Positions 1 to 13,008 of a DNA stretch of 64,000 bases are shown piece by piece. This DNA comes from Dichetophora obliterata (lineage: Eukaryota; Arthropoda; Insecta; Diptera; Sciomyzidae): positions 34,549,563-34,613,562 of the forward strand of contig OY986437.1 of NCBI GenBank assembly GCA_963920525.1, read 5' to 3'. The first letter of the stretch is position 1. Each line of letters begins with the position of its first letter. The notes under the pieces are model-generated. The model was not told where the DNA came from. It did not search any database and saw only the letters and a program-made list of their open reading frames with translations. The position numbers and the translations under genes are program-made.

Positions 1-1840
1 CACCATTTTTTCGATTTCATTTTTTTAATTTTTTCGAGTTTTCGACGTCATATTCGAAATTAGCGACCCCGGAATCCCTCGAATACCATAATTTAACGCG
101 ATGAAGTTTGTATTTTATTGCAGCTTAACATATTTAAATATTTTAAGCATTAGAGTAATAAATTTGTTTTTAATTAATTCAATATTGATTATTTGTAAAA
201 CCATTTCAAATATTAAGAATGTAAAATCGGGGTTTTTCTCAGCTTGGTCTCAATAATCTGGCAATTATTGTCAAAGATTCTACTGCATATACTTTTTTAA
301 TTCAAACTCAGATAGCGAAGTATTTTTCGTTATTGTAAAGTTAATAAGAGAAAATTATACAAAAAATATTTAAGTAAAAAATTTTTTTAATATTACACGT
401 TTTAAAAACGAACTTCGGACCAGTAGTGTTGGAGATATAGGATTGGAGATATAGGAATCAGCCTGATAGTTTTTGAGATATAGCATTTTTATTGATTTGT
501 GGGCGGTGGAAGGGGAGTGGCAAAATTATTTCCTAAATCATATAGCTTGTGATCCAGTTCTGAACTATATTTTAAATTTAAAAACCCAAGTTCATCGGGA
601 AGTTGCTTAAAAATGGATTCTAAAGTTTTTACGAGACATACATACATACATGAAGTGAAGCTAATAAAAACGTGTTAATAAATGAGGTTTTAGTTGAAAA
701 TTTAATACGCTTATTTTAAATTTTGTTTTGTAGAAACGCAAAAGCGTTAAATTTATATTTTAAATTTGTTTGTTTAATTTTAAAGTATGTTTTTATTCTC
801 AGTGTAAATAATATAAAAAAATATTAAAAAATGATTTTTTTTTTTTGTCTTTAAATGCATCTTCTTCTCGATATGTGGCATAAGAATGCAGTCCTTTTCA
901 GCAGGTGTCAAGATATTTTGGTCCCAATTTATCGGAAACAAAAAAAATCAAAGTGCATTTTAATAAGGGGAAAATTATAATCAAACCTTATAATACTAGT
1001 TAAGGTTGTCGTAACTTATTTATATTAATTTGAATTTTTTTCCGATAAAATGGAACAAAAATCTCTTAACACCGGCAGAAAAGGACTACTTGTACTTTGA
1101 AAAAATATTCTTTTAAAACAATTTTTTTAATTTAATTTATGTAAAAAAATTTTTAAGTTTCTTTTTATTGTAGTCTTTTCACAATAAATATCAACGCTAG
1201 TTGAATTCGTTGAAAACGTTTTTACGCCATAACTTCTGAACCCTTAAAGAACACACTTTCATTTCATATCTTTGGAAAGATAGTGGAACGTAAAAAAATT
1301 AAAAATAATGAAAGTAAAAAAATTATAGCACCTGTTGCTGGCATGGTATTAAACTTTGAAATTAATAATGGGTCATGTGACTGCAATTTTTTCAAAAATT
1401 TAAATATTTTCCCTCAAAATAAAATTTCTAATGATACCCTATTTATGGAAATCGCATTTAAATTGACTGATTTACGTTCTCTCAAAATAGATCCTATTTT
1501 GGCATGCACATGGCTATGGGTCCGCGAAAAAAATCTTAAAACCTCAAAATCCCGATTTGGTTTTCTTAATAATAAACTAATCTAAGCACAAAATTTTGAT
1601 CCAAATCGGATATGGTCAGTGCAACTGATATTACACTTCAATGTTAAATGGATGACATACTGAAAGCAATTTGTTCCTACTTCTACGAAATATGTTTAAT
1701 GCAAATTTTTTATAAAATATTGTTAAAAAATGGTTAAAAAACTGCTTGAAACATTATTTTAAATTTCGTATGAAAAATCATGCATTGATATTAAAGTCAT
1801 TGTGTTGAATTTGAAAACGTGATGATTTTTCAGTGTATAT
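1..1840. other. AT-rich intergenic DNA, no gene seen
   Basis: Low-complexity AT-rich sequence with many A and T homopolymers. A 100-codon open frame at 1283-1585 has no domain or motif I recognise, and its composition matches its surroundings, so I do not call it a gene. Confidence 0.6.
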
Positions 1841-1842
1841 TA

Positions 1843-1894
1843 GAGTCTCACAAAAATATATTTTGACAGATGTCCGCAGCTTTAATACTTCCAC
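1843..1894 (+). repeat. short end fragment of the GTCCGCGGCTTT repeat family
   Basis: About 50 bases resemble the terminus of the fold-back element at 4853-5620 and the fragments at 54.2 and 54.96 kb. The order is the same: a GTGTATAT-like start, a CACAAAAA stretch, then GATGTCCGCAGCTTTAATAC. It is a decayed end only. Confidence 0.45.
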
Positions 1895-2019
1895 ACGGAG
1901 AGAATTGTTTGCATAGTTGTTGCCTTAATAGCATTATTTAAGCAAAAATTAATCACAAAAAACAGCCAAGATTCACAATGCATATTAAATGCTTAGTAAA
2001 GCATAACATATGATTATTG

Positions 2020-2255
2020 ATGTGTATAACTTATTCGCATCGATAGTATAATTTATGTGAAAAATATGCATAAATTTAAGTTACTTACCATAAATTACAC
2101 GCAAGATAGTCATAACCGAAGCATATAATGCGTATAACTTATGGATTAGATACGTTAACTTATGCATAAAATGTGTATAACTTATGCATAAAATGCGAGT
2201 AGCTTATACGTGAGAAGCACATAACATATGCAGTAAATACGCATGTTTTATGGTC
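2020..2255. repeat. degenerate ~21-bp tandem repeat built on TTATGCATAA
   Basis: The words GTATAACTTATGCATAAAAT, or close variants, recur about every 20-30 bases. The 10-bp palindrome TTATGCATAA or a near version is in several units. The best units are at about 2120-2200. A related CAAAATGCATAAGTTG string is near 4585. Confidence 0.6.
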
Positions 2256-2739
2256 CCATTGTGCACGAGTTGTGGTTGTTACTACCTGTTCAAATTCGCT
2301 TCTATTCCGTCTGCTGGTTGAAATTTACAACATCAGTTGTCAAAATTTCAATCAGGAGATGAAAAGGTGGCAAATAGGCAAAGTCCCTTACAGCTACAAC
2401 TCCTTGCTTGTAAAATGTAATAAGAAAAAATGTACAGGATAAAATATGAATGCATTTATTATTTTTTGTAAAAGGTGTTTATAATAAGTGATTTACAATT
2501 TGTGCTTACGTTTTTATATAACTCTATGAATAAAACATTTTTTCCGTTAAAAAAAAATTTCTATAAATGGTAAGATGTTATCTAAATCTTTATTTTCAAT
2601 ATGCATAAAGCTTTGTAATGGATTTCCAATCACATATACCGAGAAATGCTTATTTTAATCGTAAATCTCAAAACGTCGAAGAATTATGAAAATTCCACTG
2701 TCAAATGAAATTAAATCAATGATTTAAAAAAGTGAAACT

Positions 2740-3117
2740 TCAAAAAAAGATAATATATCCTAATTTAAAAATTCTTCTGTTAAAATCAATAGATTTGTAT
2801 CGGAATATTTGTTTATTAGTTAGAAACGACAGTATATTTTTAATGGGAAAGTGAAAGTAGGAATATGTTGAAGAATTATTGACTTCAACAGTTTTGAACG
2901 GATTAATCTGTCTTAAGATTCGATCAGCAAATTTCAAAGAAGATTTGTTTCCAATAGAAAACTCCGAATTCACTCTAGAACATGAAACTTTGGAATATTC
3001 TTTTATATCTTTGTTCTTACTTTCATACCTCATGCACCACAAAGCTTTAAGAGGACCTAGAGATTTTATAACTGACATACAGTGTGTCATGTCTGTGTCG
3101 CTTATATTCTGGTGCAA
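2740..3117 (-). other. unassigned 125-codon open frame
   Basis: An open frame on the minus strand, locally less AT-rich than its flanks. Another open frame lies on the opposite strand (2879-3142). It has no signal peptide, transmembrane segment or family motif that I can identify. It could be a decayed mobile-element fragment or chance. I would not treat it as a gene without transcript support. Confidence 0.15.
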
Positions 3118-3486
3118 AGAAGCATTTAAAATTTGGTGCTGAGAATGTATGTCCGAAAGGTAGTGAAATTTTGTAATATGTTTCTTATAAGCTGAAAAAT
3201 CATAAAATATTGAACTGCAATCTTTATGAAAGTAAACTTATTTAAAATTTTTTTTTAAGGAATGCATTAGCTTTAAATGGGTAATTAAAAAAGGGATTGA
3301 CTCCAAGTGAGAGTCGCAAATGAAGCATATATATAAAGCCATTGATTTTTTAAAAATCAAAAACTAGTTAAGAATACTTAATGATATGAGATCGCTGTAC
3401 TCGGCTAGTTCACAGTTATTTATGTTAATTTCATAAAAAAAAATTCTATAAATTTCCAAAACTGATAATTTTCAAATGGATACCTA

Positions 3487-4087
3487 AGGCTTTTAAAAAA
3501 ATAGTTAAATTTCTGCTTGCGAAAGAAATACTCAACAATTTGTCTGCCAATTCTGGTAAATATTATTTTTTAATGCAAACTAGTACATATATTTTGAAGT
3601 GTATGCTTAACAACCTTTTTAGCATTACATTATTAATATTAATATTAACATTAACATTAAAGATGTAAGTTATTCCGTTGGTAGGTACAATGAACTCAGC
3701 GCTGTTATCAGGCATCTTCAGGATAATTATCATTGGTTGCAGAGTGATTTTGTGACTTACACAAAAATCTCTTCGTTTATTAATAATTACTTCTATTTCA
3801 TCAACAGAATTCGCTTCCGCAGCAAACGCGCTCCAGGCGTTGCCAATGCTCACCTTCCACACAGCTCCATTCATAACTTTGCGCACTTTCGGTTTAACTG
3901 CTGCCAATAAAACGCGAAAAAGGTCGTACAAACGTAGTTCTGAAAACAATAAAATGTTGTTAAGCATACACTTCAAAATATATGTACTAGTTTGCATTAA
4001 AAAAGAATATTTACCAGAATTGTCAGACAAATTGTTGAGTATTTCTTTCGCAAGCAGAAATTTAACTATTTTTTTAAAAGCCTTCAG
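3487..4087. repeat. inverted repeat with ~135-bp arms
   Basis: The arm at about 3487-3622 is nearly the reverse complement of 3952-4087. For example, AATACTCAACAATTTGTCTG in the left arm matches CAGACAAATTGTTGAGTATT in the right arm. The spacer is about 330 bases. A 214-codon minus-strand open frame (3563-4207) runs through spacer and arms, so both ends of that frame encode the same short peptide block around YILKCML and FKIYVLVC. The frame has no recognisable domain. The structure looks like a fold-back element or an inverted local duplication. Confidence 0.75.
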
Positions 4088-4539
4088 CAGCTTGTCTTCG
4101 GTTGAATTCCACTTCAAAAATAAGGCGTTTGTTTTACTCGGAAATTGTACTTCAAAATCGATTTCAATCTCTAATAAATTGTTAATTAAAATATGCGAAT
4201 TTAACAATTGAAATAAGGAAAGATGTCCCCACTGGGATTTAAAGGAATTTCGTTCGCACTAGGATCTGAAGCACAAAGAAAATACATGCATACATTTTTT
4301 TTATAATATTCATAAAATATTGGATGTTTGGATGTAAAACCTACCAAAAATGTATAGAACAGCACAGCGAATTAATAAAATCACAAATATATATAGTTAT
4401 ATAGTAGTTTATGTACTTTATTTGATCTATTTAGACTTTTTTTAATACAGACGGTCACAGGACAGCACTGCACGCGGATAAATTGTAAATGACGCTGAGC
4501 CGAGTTTTAATTGACTAATCACGATCCGACACGAAGAAA

Positions 4540-4852
4540 AATGTTCGCATTATGTGTGCATTATTGCGCATGAAAACTGGTAACAAAATGCATAAGTTGA
4601 GCGAAACGTATCATGAATATTGTAAATTATTATCACAATTCATGAATTTATGCACAAAAAAGTTTGTGATTAAGCTTATCAGAAATCATGCGAAGATAAT
4701 TCTCATTACGCCTTATTTCTGCAAAACTAAATCATGAATTGTGAATTTGTATCACAATTTATGCGTTGTTATTCACAAATGAATTAAGTGCGAAAATGAA
4801 AGCGGTTGTGATTAAGCTTATCATAAATTATGCGAAGAAAATTTTCTCCGTG
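4540..4852. repeat. short direct duplications next to the fold-back element
   Basis: GTGATTAAGCTTATCA followed by AAATNATGCGAAGA occurs at about 4667 and again at about 4809. Variants of ATTGTGAATTTGTATCACAA lie between. The repeats end where the fold-back family sequence begins (about 4853). Confidence 0.5.
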
Positions 4853-5620
4853 CACTTGACCTTAGAAACACCCTCTGTGAAGCGCATCTCAATTGGTAAA
4901 GGTTTAGATGTCGCGAATTCATTTTCTAACTTTTTCATACGATTTGTATGGGGAAAAATCAGTTTTACTGGTAAATTGAATTTAGAGCCACGACCTTTTA
5001 AGCAAAATGGTTAAAAAAAACACTTTTTCCTAAAATTTTGTCTGTTATGACATATCCAAATTTCATTTTCATCGGAATATTATTTGGTGGTTGCTCAAAA
5101 CGATTAAAAAATAAAAATTTAAATACAAAAACTACTTGTTAAAACTTTTAATACAAAAACATAAAACAACCCTATGAATTTATTCTTCATTGTGCATTTC
5201 AACTTCCATTATCTAAAATTTAAGACCAATAACAATAATGAAAATGGAGTGCTTTAAGAGATATTGATTTTTTAATGAAATAATTCTAAGTAAAAGAATT
5301 CATTTATATAGGTAGCTCTAAAATGTAAGCCACAGAACACCAAATAATAATCAGATGAAAATTAAATTTGAATATGTCATAACAGACAGAATTTAAGAGA
5401 AAACGTGTTTTAACCATTTTGCTTAAAAGATAGTGGCTCTAAATTCAATTTACCAGCAAAACTGATTGTTCCCCATACAAATTGTATAGAAAAATTATAA
5501 AATGAATTCACGACCTCTAAACTTTTACCAATTGAGATGCACTTCACAGAGTGTGTTTATAAAGTCAAATGGAAGTGGAAGAGCTGCGGACATTAAACAC
5601 GAGTTTTTTGGGACACCCTA
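4853..5620. mobile_element. fold-back DNA element, ~245-bp inverted arms
   Basis: The left arm (about 4853-5100) and the right arm (about 5345-5595) are inverted copies sharing CTCTGTGAAG, CATCTCAATTGGTAAA, GAATTCATTTT and TCTGTTATGACATAT. The right terminus is CACCCTA at 5620, giving TAGGGTGTCCCAAAAAA read inward. The left end seems truncated just before CACTTGACCTTAG, losing the GTCCGC terminal block. No transposase is encoded. Related copies are at 1843-1894, about 54181-54240 and 54957-55150, so this is a multicopy non-autonomous family. Confidence 0.8.
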
Positions 5621-7356
5621 GTGTATATATTGATTATGACAAATATTTTGTACCCCATATTTGTAGGCACTGCTTGAATTAGACAAATCGACTTATAACG
5701 TTTATAAATCCATATGTTATGTATCCCTCAACAAGCCGATTCCTGAAGATTGGTGCAACGTTGCCGGTATCAGTCGCTTCATGCAAACCCTCGTTTTCGT
5801 CGCTTCGAAGACTCAAAACATGCATGAGAAGTAAAACTGGAGAAGAAAGGCTCAATAGGTTAGCTATTCTGAATGTTCACAGGGATGTGGAAGTGACCAC
5901 TGCAGAAATTTAAATGCACTAGCCCAAAAAATATATATATGGGCATTTCAATTATGTCGAACGTGACCGTCGTACACATTTAAATTAAAAAAAAAAAAAA
6001 CCAAAGTAAACCATATTTTCATTTCTTTTTTACTTTACATTATAGCTTTTAGGAAGCACTATAATTAGTGCCAAAGTTTACAGCAGGCACAATCCTGGTT
6101 CCCACGATGCAAGAAAAAAAATGATTCGAACGGGACATAAATGGAAGTAGTTTTCGTGGCCATACATAGGAAGCCACAATTCAGCGAAATATTGCACAAT
6201 TTTTTATTACAACTTATTTTAGAATATTTTGCAATAATTTTATTGTTTTTGATGCATTTGGTTTGATTTTAATATCTTCTCTACTTTTTTTTTTTAATCA
6301 AAATCTGATTCGATACGTGACAATTCGAACGTGACATTTTTTCCATTATGATTTAATTGGATAACGATGTCTATATTTTTTAGTCTATGGTTTTTAGTTA
6401 TTGTTAGTAATTAACAAACAAATTTAATATATTGTCCTTTTCTTGCCTTAACCATTTTTCTATTATCTGTAGCTAATGCCTTCCATTTTTACTAAAACTC
6501 AAATGCTTACGAAACATTTACTATACATTTACGAAAAAGGAAACAACATTTGTGCGACTGCGCAGACGATTTGATCATCATGGTAAATGAATTTATGTAA
6601 CAATTGCTTAAATTAGTAAAATTTAAATGTTTCTCTAATAGAATATCATAAAATTATAAGCTTTTAATAACTTTTAATTTTTTAGACACGGTGGACCTTT
6701 CGGCGGAAATGCCCTTATATTATTATATATTATATAATAAAAAAAAATTGGAATAAGTCTAAACAAAAAAAAATTTAAAACTCCCCCCGAAATTTTTTTT
6801 GGGTACGCGCCTGGTGTTGGTCATGTTAATTTTGCCTCAATAATAATAGATTAACTCAATCAACGGCGCAACACCGAAATTGATTTTTTTTTTTTTTTTT
6901 TTTTTTTTTTGTCAAAATGCATGATCGAGACCGTGTTTATTTCGCAATTAGCAGTTATGCAGTTTTTGCGACATATGCCGCATTTTTCTACCTCTCCATT
7001 CACACTAGAGGCTATAAGTATGAATGAATATTGATTTAATTGAATCTTAACCTATTTGCTCTTTGATTGTTTTAAATTTGAAATTTAACATATTCCCAAA
7101 AATATATTTAACTAAATAAGCAAACACGAAACCGTCGCCATTAAACTCGTATTATAGCTTATTTTCTTAGTTCAAGTAAATGACTTTCTAAGAACTAGAA
7201 CATTTTGCATAGACCAAGTAAATCATTTTCTTCTAATAAGGGCATCTTTCTTAATAAGAGCATTTTGTTTCTGATCCAAGTGAATTATTTTTTGAAAATA
7301 AGTACCTTTGACTGAACAAAAGGAAATTATTGACTAGGCAAATGGAAAGCTAGTTT
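5621..7356. other. AT-rich intergenic DNA with a poly-T tract
   Basis: No supported gene. The stretch includes an uninterrupted run of about 27 T at roughly 6884-6910, a TATATTATTATATATTATAT patch near 6717, and scattered homopolymers. A 64-codon frame at 5719-5913 has somewhat higher GC but no recognisable motif. Confidence 0.5.
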
Positions 7357-7483
7357 ACACGCTCAAAAATTTGGGTTTAAATTTTAAACCTTTTTGGGTT
7401 TGGATGAATATAGGAACCTTTAAATGTTTAAAGTGAAGGTTTTAAATTAAATTTAAGCTTAAACCCGAATTTTTGGACCGTGT
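7357..7483. mobile_element. tiny MITE, 127 bp
   Basis: It begins ACACGCTCAAAAATTTGGGT and ends with the near reverse complement (ACCCGAATTTTTGGACCGTG). The inner GGTTTAAATTTTAAACC-type sequence makes most of it foldable. The flanks TTT and AAA extend the palindrome, so the exact ends and target duplication (perhaps TA) are uncertain. Confidence 0.65.
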
Positions 7484-7548
7484 AAAGTACACACAAAAAA
7501 ATCTCGTTGGTAAATTCAAACGATATTTGCGGTCACTTGACTGTTGCA

Positions 7549-7651
7549 CACACTGTCGAAAATTAAGGATTAAATTTAAAACCCTTGAGGGTTTCTATAT
7601 TTATCCAAACCCAAAGAGGTTTTAAATTGAAACCCAAATTTTCCACCGTGT
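7549..7651. mobile_element. second tiny MITE of the same GGGTTT family
   Basis: It starts CACACTGTCGAAAATTAAGG and ends CCCAAATTTTCCACCGTGT, an imperfect inverted pair. Inside are TTTAAAACCCTTGAGGGTTT and a GGTTTAAATTTTAAACC-like pair, as in the neighbour 65 bp away. Two relatives side by side suggest a local duplication or preferred insertion. Confidence 0.6.
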
Positions 7652-9600
7652 AGAAATTATTAATTTTTTATTAAATTTTTGTAAACATTTATTTCGAATT
7701 TCAGTAACATAAAAATTATTTATCAATATTATCATATTGATGAAATTTTACTGTTCCACTTTTAATGATTCACGAACACAATTTTTCGATTTTAGTTATT
7801 TTTTTAGCTCAGCTCTGTGCTGGTTATTAGTTTGTACTCTGAGATGCAGTATTTAAATTTATTCAGAAGTTATTTCAGAAATACCCCAGCAGCGGATTTG
7901 CCAGTGGCTACCATAGAACTAATACAGAATAAATTACCAGGTAAGGAAGCATTACTTTTTTCAAAAAGTAATGCGTCTGCATATAGCAGAAGTAATTAAC
8001 TCATACCTCATTACCTGTAATGTAGCATACAAGGAAAAGTAATGCAGTGATTTTTATAACTTAATACAAGTAGTATGTTACTCCATAACTTCTAGGTAAT
8101 GCTGAAGGGAGGCGATCACTTACCTCCTGTCTCATTCAATGTTAAATGTAAGGCCTTTTATGCATAGTAAGGTAATATAGTCGGAAGTAGTGGTCATTAC
8201 AAGGAAATTGCTGCTTCATATATTCGGAATATATTCCATCCGCTACTGGGATGCTACCATTTTCAATAGGTTTATTCCACTATTCCTTTTTAAAAACTCC
8301 TTACAAATGAATTTATTTAAAAAAAAATAGAAAAAACCAAAACAGTTTTATTCATGTAAATTTTGCTCAGGCAAGTAGCCAAAAAGGTCTTTGGAAAGAA
8401 CCCCAAAGACATAAAAAAAATGAGTACAAACAATAATTTCATAAGCGAAAAAATTTAATTAATTACGAAAATATTTTGAAAAAAGATATTTAGGTTTTTA
8501 AAAAAAAAATTAAAATCCACTTTCATAACCAAAAGATCATAATTTTCAGTACACAATTTCAAAAGAATCGGTTGAACAATGAAAAGTTTATATAAAATAT
8601 CGAATCTAGTTGAAGTCGAGATTACAGAGCTCAATTTTTTATAATTATTTGGACAGTTATGAGCAACTTTTTTAAAAGTTTTGGAATGTAGGAAAAAATT
8701 TCGAAGGAACCAAAAATGTTAAATTTTCTTAAAACATTAACAACCCGAGTAAAATTAAAACTTTTTTAGCTGCCGAAAAAGGCGTAATTTTAAATATTTT
8801 TCTCGGCTGTACAAGGTTATTTTGGGGGCTTTTTGGCCAAACAGCGGCCGTACATCGGCCGAACAGTAATTATTCTGCAATGAAAAAGAGTAGTTTCTTT
8901 AACTAACTGCATACACAAAAAAAAATTATTTTGCTCCACACACAAGTGCCACAATGCTATCTACATCCGCATCACCGAGTGAGGCTTGCTTGTGTTGTTG
9001 TGCATACGTTTGCTGTTAAAAACGAGCTTAGAAAAATTTGGTGGCATACAACCGGCGAAGAACTGCCGTACAACTTTATAAAGGCCTTGTAGTGCCGTTG
9101 TTCGACCCAACATTCTTACTTAAACTATTTCATACCCAAAATGCAAAAAGAAATTTAGATAAATTCCTTAAATCCATAATCTAAAAAAATACATAGGGAT
9201 TTTGAAAGGGAAATTTTTTAGGAATGCTATCAAGAACTCTTACAAATACTACCCCTAAAAGAGCTCTAAATTGCATTTCCGTCACAGTTAGTGGGTAAAA
9301 TAACCTTAAAAAATATTTGCACAATTATTTTTTTTCGATAGCCAATAAAAAAATTCTCAATATGAGAATATTTTAGGTTATAAAATATGACATTTATCTC
9401 AAAATTCACACGACAAGAACATAAAAATAGCCATGGTGAGCACTGGTGAGCACTGGTGATCACTGACTGTGTGAATGGCCACTTTTACTGCGAAAAGTTT
9501 AAAATTAAAGAACAACAATAATGTTATCATTTCCCATGAAAATTGAATTTCTACCAATACATTTCATTAATCACAACCACTTTTTCACAACCACTAATTC
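7652..9600. other. AT-rich intergenic DNA
   Basis: No supported gene. At 8840-8870 a short GC-rich string (AACAGCGGCCGTACATCGGC) stands out. A loosely similar string (CAACAGCGGTCGAACAAGG) is near 63921, suggesting an unrecognised dispersed repeat. Confidence 0.4.
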
Positions 9601-9619
9601 GCATTGTGTTTTTTTTTTT

Positions 9620-10110
9620 TGATTCGCCCGGAGGTATGAAATCTTCCAAAGATACGTATACCCGTCCTATACGTATGCACGATTTACATTTTAGATCCTG
9701 CCTGGATCAGCCGGAACAGACAGAATGCACCTAAGTACTAAAACATTCCCCCTATTGGCAATTAGGATTTTCCACTAAGCACATTAATTGGCTTTTCAGC
9801 GGAATTTAAAAATTGAATATATATAAAACGCGTATTTAAGTATATTTGATTCTAAAATAAATAAGCAACATCGAATTAAAATAATAGTTATTATTTAAGG
9901 TACTCGAAATAACAATCCTGAGTTCAAAAACAATCCAAAACACTATACTCATTTAAACTGGCTTGCGGCCATTGTCCAACCCAAGGACCTACATGGAAAT
10001 GAGATAAATCTCATATCCGCCAAATCAAAATTCCAATTAGTTGGATATGCATTTGGGCCAACTTGTGTGGAAAAGAGATATACTCTGGCACACCAATCCA
10101 GGTGATAGTG
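9620..10110 (+). other. locally GC-richer segment with two exon-like open frames (uncertain)
   Basis: Two blocks read like protein more than the surroundings do. At about 9621-9734, after a poly-T tract, a frame gives SPGGMKSSKDTY then RPIRMHDLHFRSCLDQPEQT before a stop. At 9899-10101 a frame without ATG includes WLAAIVQPKDLHGNE and KFQLVGYAFGPTCVEKRY, ending just past a CAG|GTGATA that could be a donor. I recognise neither peptide. The minus strand is also open here, so composition alone may explain it. Confidence 0.2.
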
Positions 10111-10413
10111 TGAGTTCAGCCTAACTTCAAATCTGGAAGCCAAGTGAGCACGTAAATCACATTTCGATTTAAAATATTGAATAATTAAAAAGCGAGTTTT
10201 GAAAAACGATTCATATTTGATGGTGCTTACTTAATAAAACATAATATTGAGACAAAAACAGAAACAGAACAATCTCGCAATACCTCAATAGTTAGACACA
10301 TCAATCTTGGAGCCAGATTTATGAAGGGGTATAATATAAGAATTTAACTGAAGACAATTGTAAACTAAAGAATTTTTAAAGAGAAATCATGTTCTAAAGA
10401 TTAAATTAATACT

Positions 10414-11122
10414 TCAGCTTGACAGCCAAATTTTCTGAAACAAATGTGCGTATGTTAAGCACCAGCTATCATATGTGTTGCTTAAAAAAAAACTGCACGC
10501 AACCAAAAACTTTTCAAGACCGACTGACTTAATGTCAATGTTTTGCCATGTGACAACATTTGCGTTGTGTAACACAGCATGAAAACAGTGACATAAATGA
10601 TGAAACTTTGAAGTGCAGATCGATTTGATGAATATCAAATACGTTTTCTCCCCACGAAACTCATTCGAATCAGCTCCAAAGTAAAAGCGTTCAAAGCCAA
10701 AATATGATAAAAGTTTACTAATGGGGCATTTATTAAACACCAAGGTAAAAGGAGGAAGAAACTAGTCATAAAATTAGCTTAACTAAGCAGCAGAATTCGC
10801 ATAAAGCACACAATATTATTGCACGATTAGATTTGCAAATCAATTTCAAATGCAGCGTTGTATATGTTGCTGACAAGTAAAATGAATTAATTGCCAAATG
10901 TTGAAAAGATAAAAACGCGAAAACAACAACAACAACTGCAAAAATACCTATAAAAACGGAAATTAAAAAAAAAATAAACAAAAATTCAACCTCAAGCTTT
11001 ATTTGCAAAAACCAAAAGTACGCCACATAAGCAAAAAAAAACCCCAAAACTGAGTAAAAAACTTTGCTCCAGTTACAAGACGCGCGGCGCATCGCATTAC
11101 AACACTTGGTCAAACTAGTCAT
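10414..11122. other. unassigned open frames in gene-proximal-looking DNA
   Basis: Minus-strand frames of 109 (10414-10743) and 118 codons (10766-11122) are open but have no identifiable domain. The second is hydrophobic because it reads AT-rich, CAA-repeat-containing DNA backwards. The DNA itself (10900-11560) has CAACAACAACAAC, AACGACGACGACG and CAGCAGCAGCGCC strings and is less decayed-looking than the flanking repeats. This is typical of sequence near fly promoters and leaders. No start site could be fixed. Confidence 0.2.
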
Positions 11123-12184
11123 GTGCGCCTGCGCATTCGCAACTTAAAAGGAATTTGCAAGCACGACAACGACGACGACTAGACCAAATATCCTCGCTGT
11201 ACCGCGATTTGCAGCTATTTCGAAATTTCGATTTCGCCAAAAAAAAAAACAAACGCTTTTTTCTATTTTATATTTGCATTTAGACCAGTTTTAAAGTTAC
11301 GCTCGCGTTTCTATTTAGCATTATTTAATTTTTGCCTTTTTTTTTTGTTTTTTGTTTTTGCAAAATGTTTGTCGCAAAACTTTTGCGCAAGCGTATGGGT
11401 CCGTCTGGTTTTCCAAATATTTTTTTCATTTTTTTGTGTTATTTTGCTATTTTGTGCATAATTTTGATTTAAATACTCGCAGAAGCAACAGCAGCAGCGC
11501 CAGCAAAGCCGTTGCCTGCTCTACTTAATGCACTGTGCGCACTAGTTGTTGACCACTGGTTGTTGTGTTTGTTGTTGTAGGTTTATTGCTGAGGTTGTTT
11601 GTTATTAGCAAATTTTTTAATCTACAAAAGCTTTGTTTTTATGCTGCTGTGCTGCCATCAATGACTTAGTTTCCTAACGTGTTAAGAGTCACTTTTTGGT
11701 TATATTTTGATCACACATTGTTTGTTGGACTCGTGCAGCTGTTGTTTTTATGACATTTGCTGCAAATGCGCCACTCGTAGTACTTATTTGCTCTAATATT
11801 GACCATTATTCACACTAAATAATTGCCGGATAAACTTTAGTACATGTTAAAAAACATTTTGTAGTTTTTTACGACAATTTAAATGATTACAACTCATGTG
11901 GTTTCGTTTTTTATTGTTTAATATTCATTCTATACCAACGCTAATTAAGGTAATATCAATAAAAATTCCGCTTGCATGCAAGCGCAAAGTTTTATTTTAA
12001 TATTATCGTAATATGAAAGCAGTTTGAAGGTCAAAACTTTGAAAACAAATGCGCTTTTTTGTAGTGTCCTGACGAGATTATTATACAGTCAATCAAATTG
12101 AAGAGTTTAAGAGTAATAAGCAAATTGCAAGTCAAAATATTTAGCATTAAATTTGTAAACTCTTGGTGCAAATTTCGTCAGTTG

Positions 12185-13008
12185 CACGCTCAGAAATCTT
12201 GGAATTAATTTTAAGTCAAGCGTTGGAATCATGCATTTTTTAATATATTTTTGATTAAAACTTATACTTTCAAGTATATTAAAAAATTGATTTAATGTTA
12301 TCTGTATTAAAGTATAATGAAAATTGTATTATAAACAAGTTATAATACAAATTGTCTTAAAATATAATGCAAATATCTATCAAGCATCTGTCAAATTGTC
12401 ATTCTGATTCTGAAATCTGACATTGTCAAAATAAAACCTAAATAAAAAGTTTATGTTAACGAAAAACCGTATGTTATAAAAGAAACTTTAAATGAATAAA
12501 TACTTTGTTATTGGTTGACCAAATATTTTCTTTTTATTTCACTTGGAATTTTAAAAGTAAGTAAACATATAAAAGATTTATAGCTTTATTCCATAAATGT
12601 TCCATAAATTTATTCCATAAATGTTGATTTTTCCTTTCACCTTTTCAGAACAATATGTATTAAATGTTATACATCTTGTTTTACTGTTTAATACAATCTG
12701 TATTACAATATAATACAATTCGATACAATTTGTATTACTATTTCATACAATTTGTATTAATATTTAATAAAAATTTTTTTGTTCGTATAACTTTTTAATA
12801 ACTGAACTATTACACTTGATTACAAATAAACCAGAATAGTATTGTTCTAAACTTAGTTTCTATTCCAATTCTGTATTAGAATTTAGTATTATGGGATTAG
12901 AATTCAATTTTAATATTTGACATATATTAGATTCTAATCCAATTCTGGTGTGGTCATATATACAATACAGTTTTTATTAGAATTTAATCCAAGATTTCTG
13001 AGCGTGTG
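12185..13008. mobile_element. MITE copy A, ~820 bp, terminal inverted repeats
   Basis: The left end is CACGCTCAGAAATCTTGGA. The right end is its reverse complement, TCCAAGATTTCTGAGCGTG. The interior is AT-rich non-coding DNA with a run of TACAATTTGTATTA-type words (about 12690-12780). A second copy in the same orientation is at 29606-30408, alignable from end to end by eye. No transposase is present, so movement would need a helper element. Confidence 0.85.

Noticed and set aside
3563..4207. 214-codon minus-strand open frame
   Set aside because: It spans the arms of an inverted repeat, so its ends encode duplicated sequence, and it has no domain. Probably chance openness of a repeat.
10766..11122. 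Hydrophobic 118-codon frame resembling a membrane protein
   Set aside because: The hydrophobicity comes from reading A-rich DNA backwards. No start context or family match.
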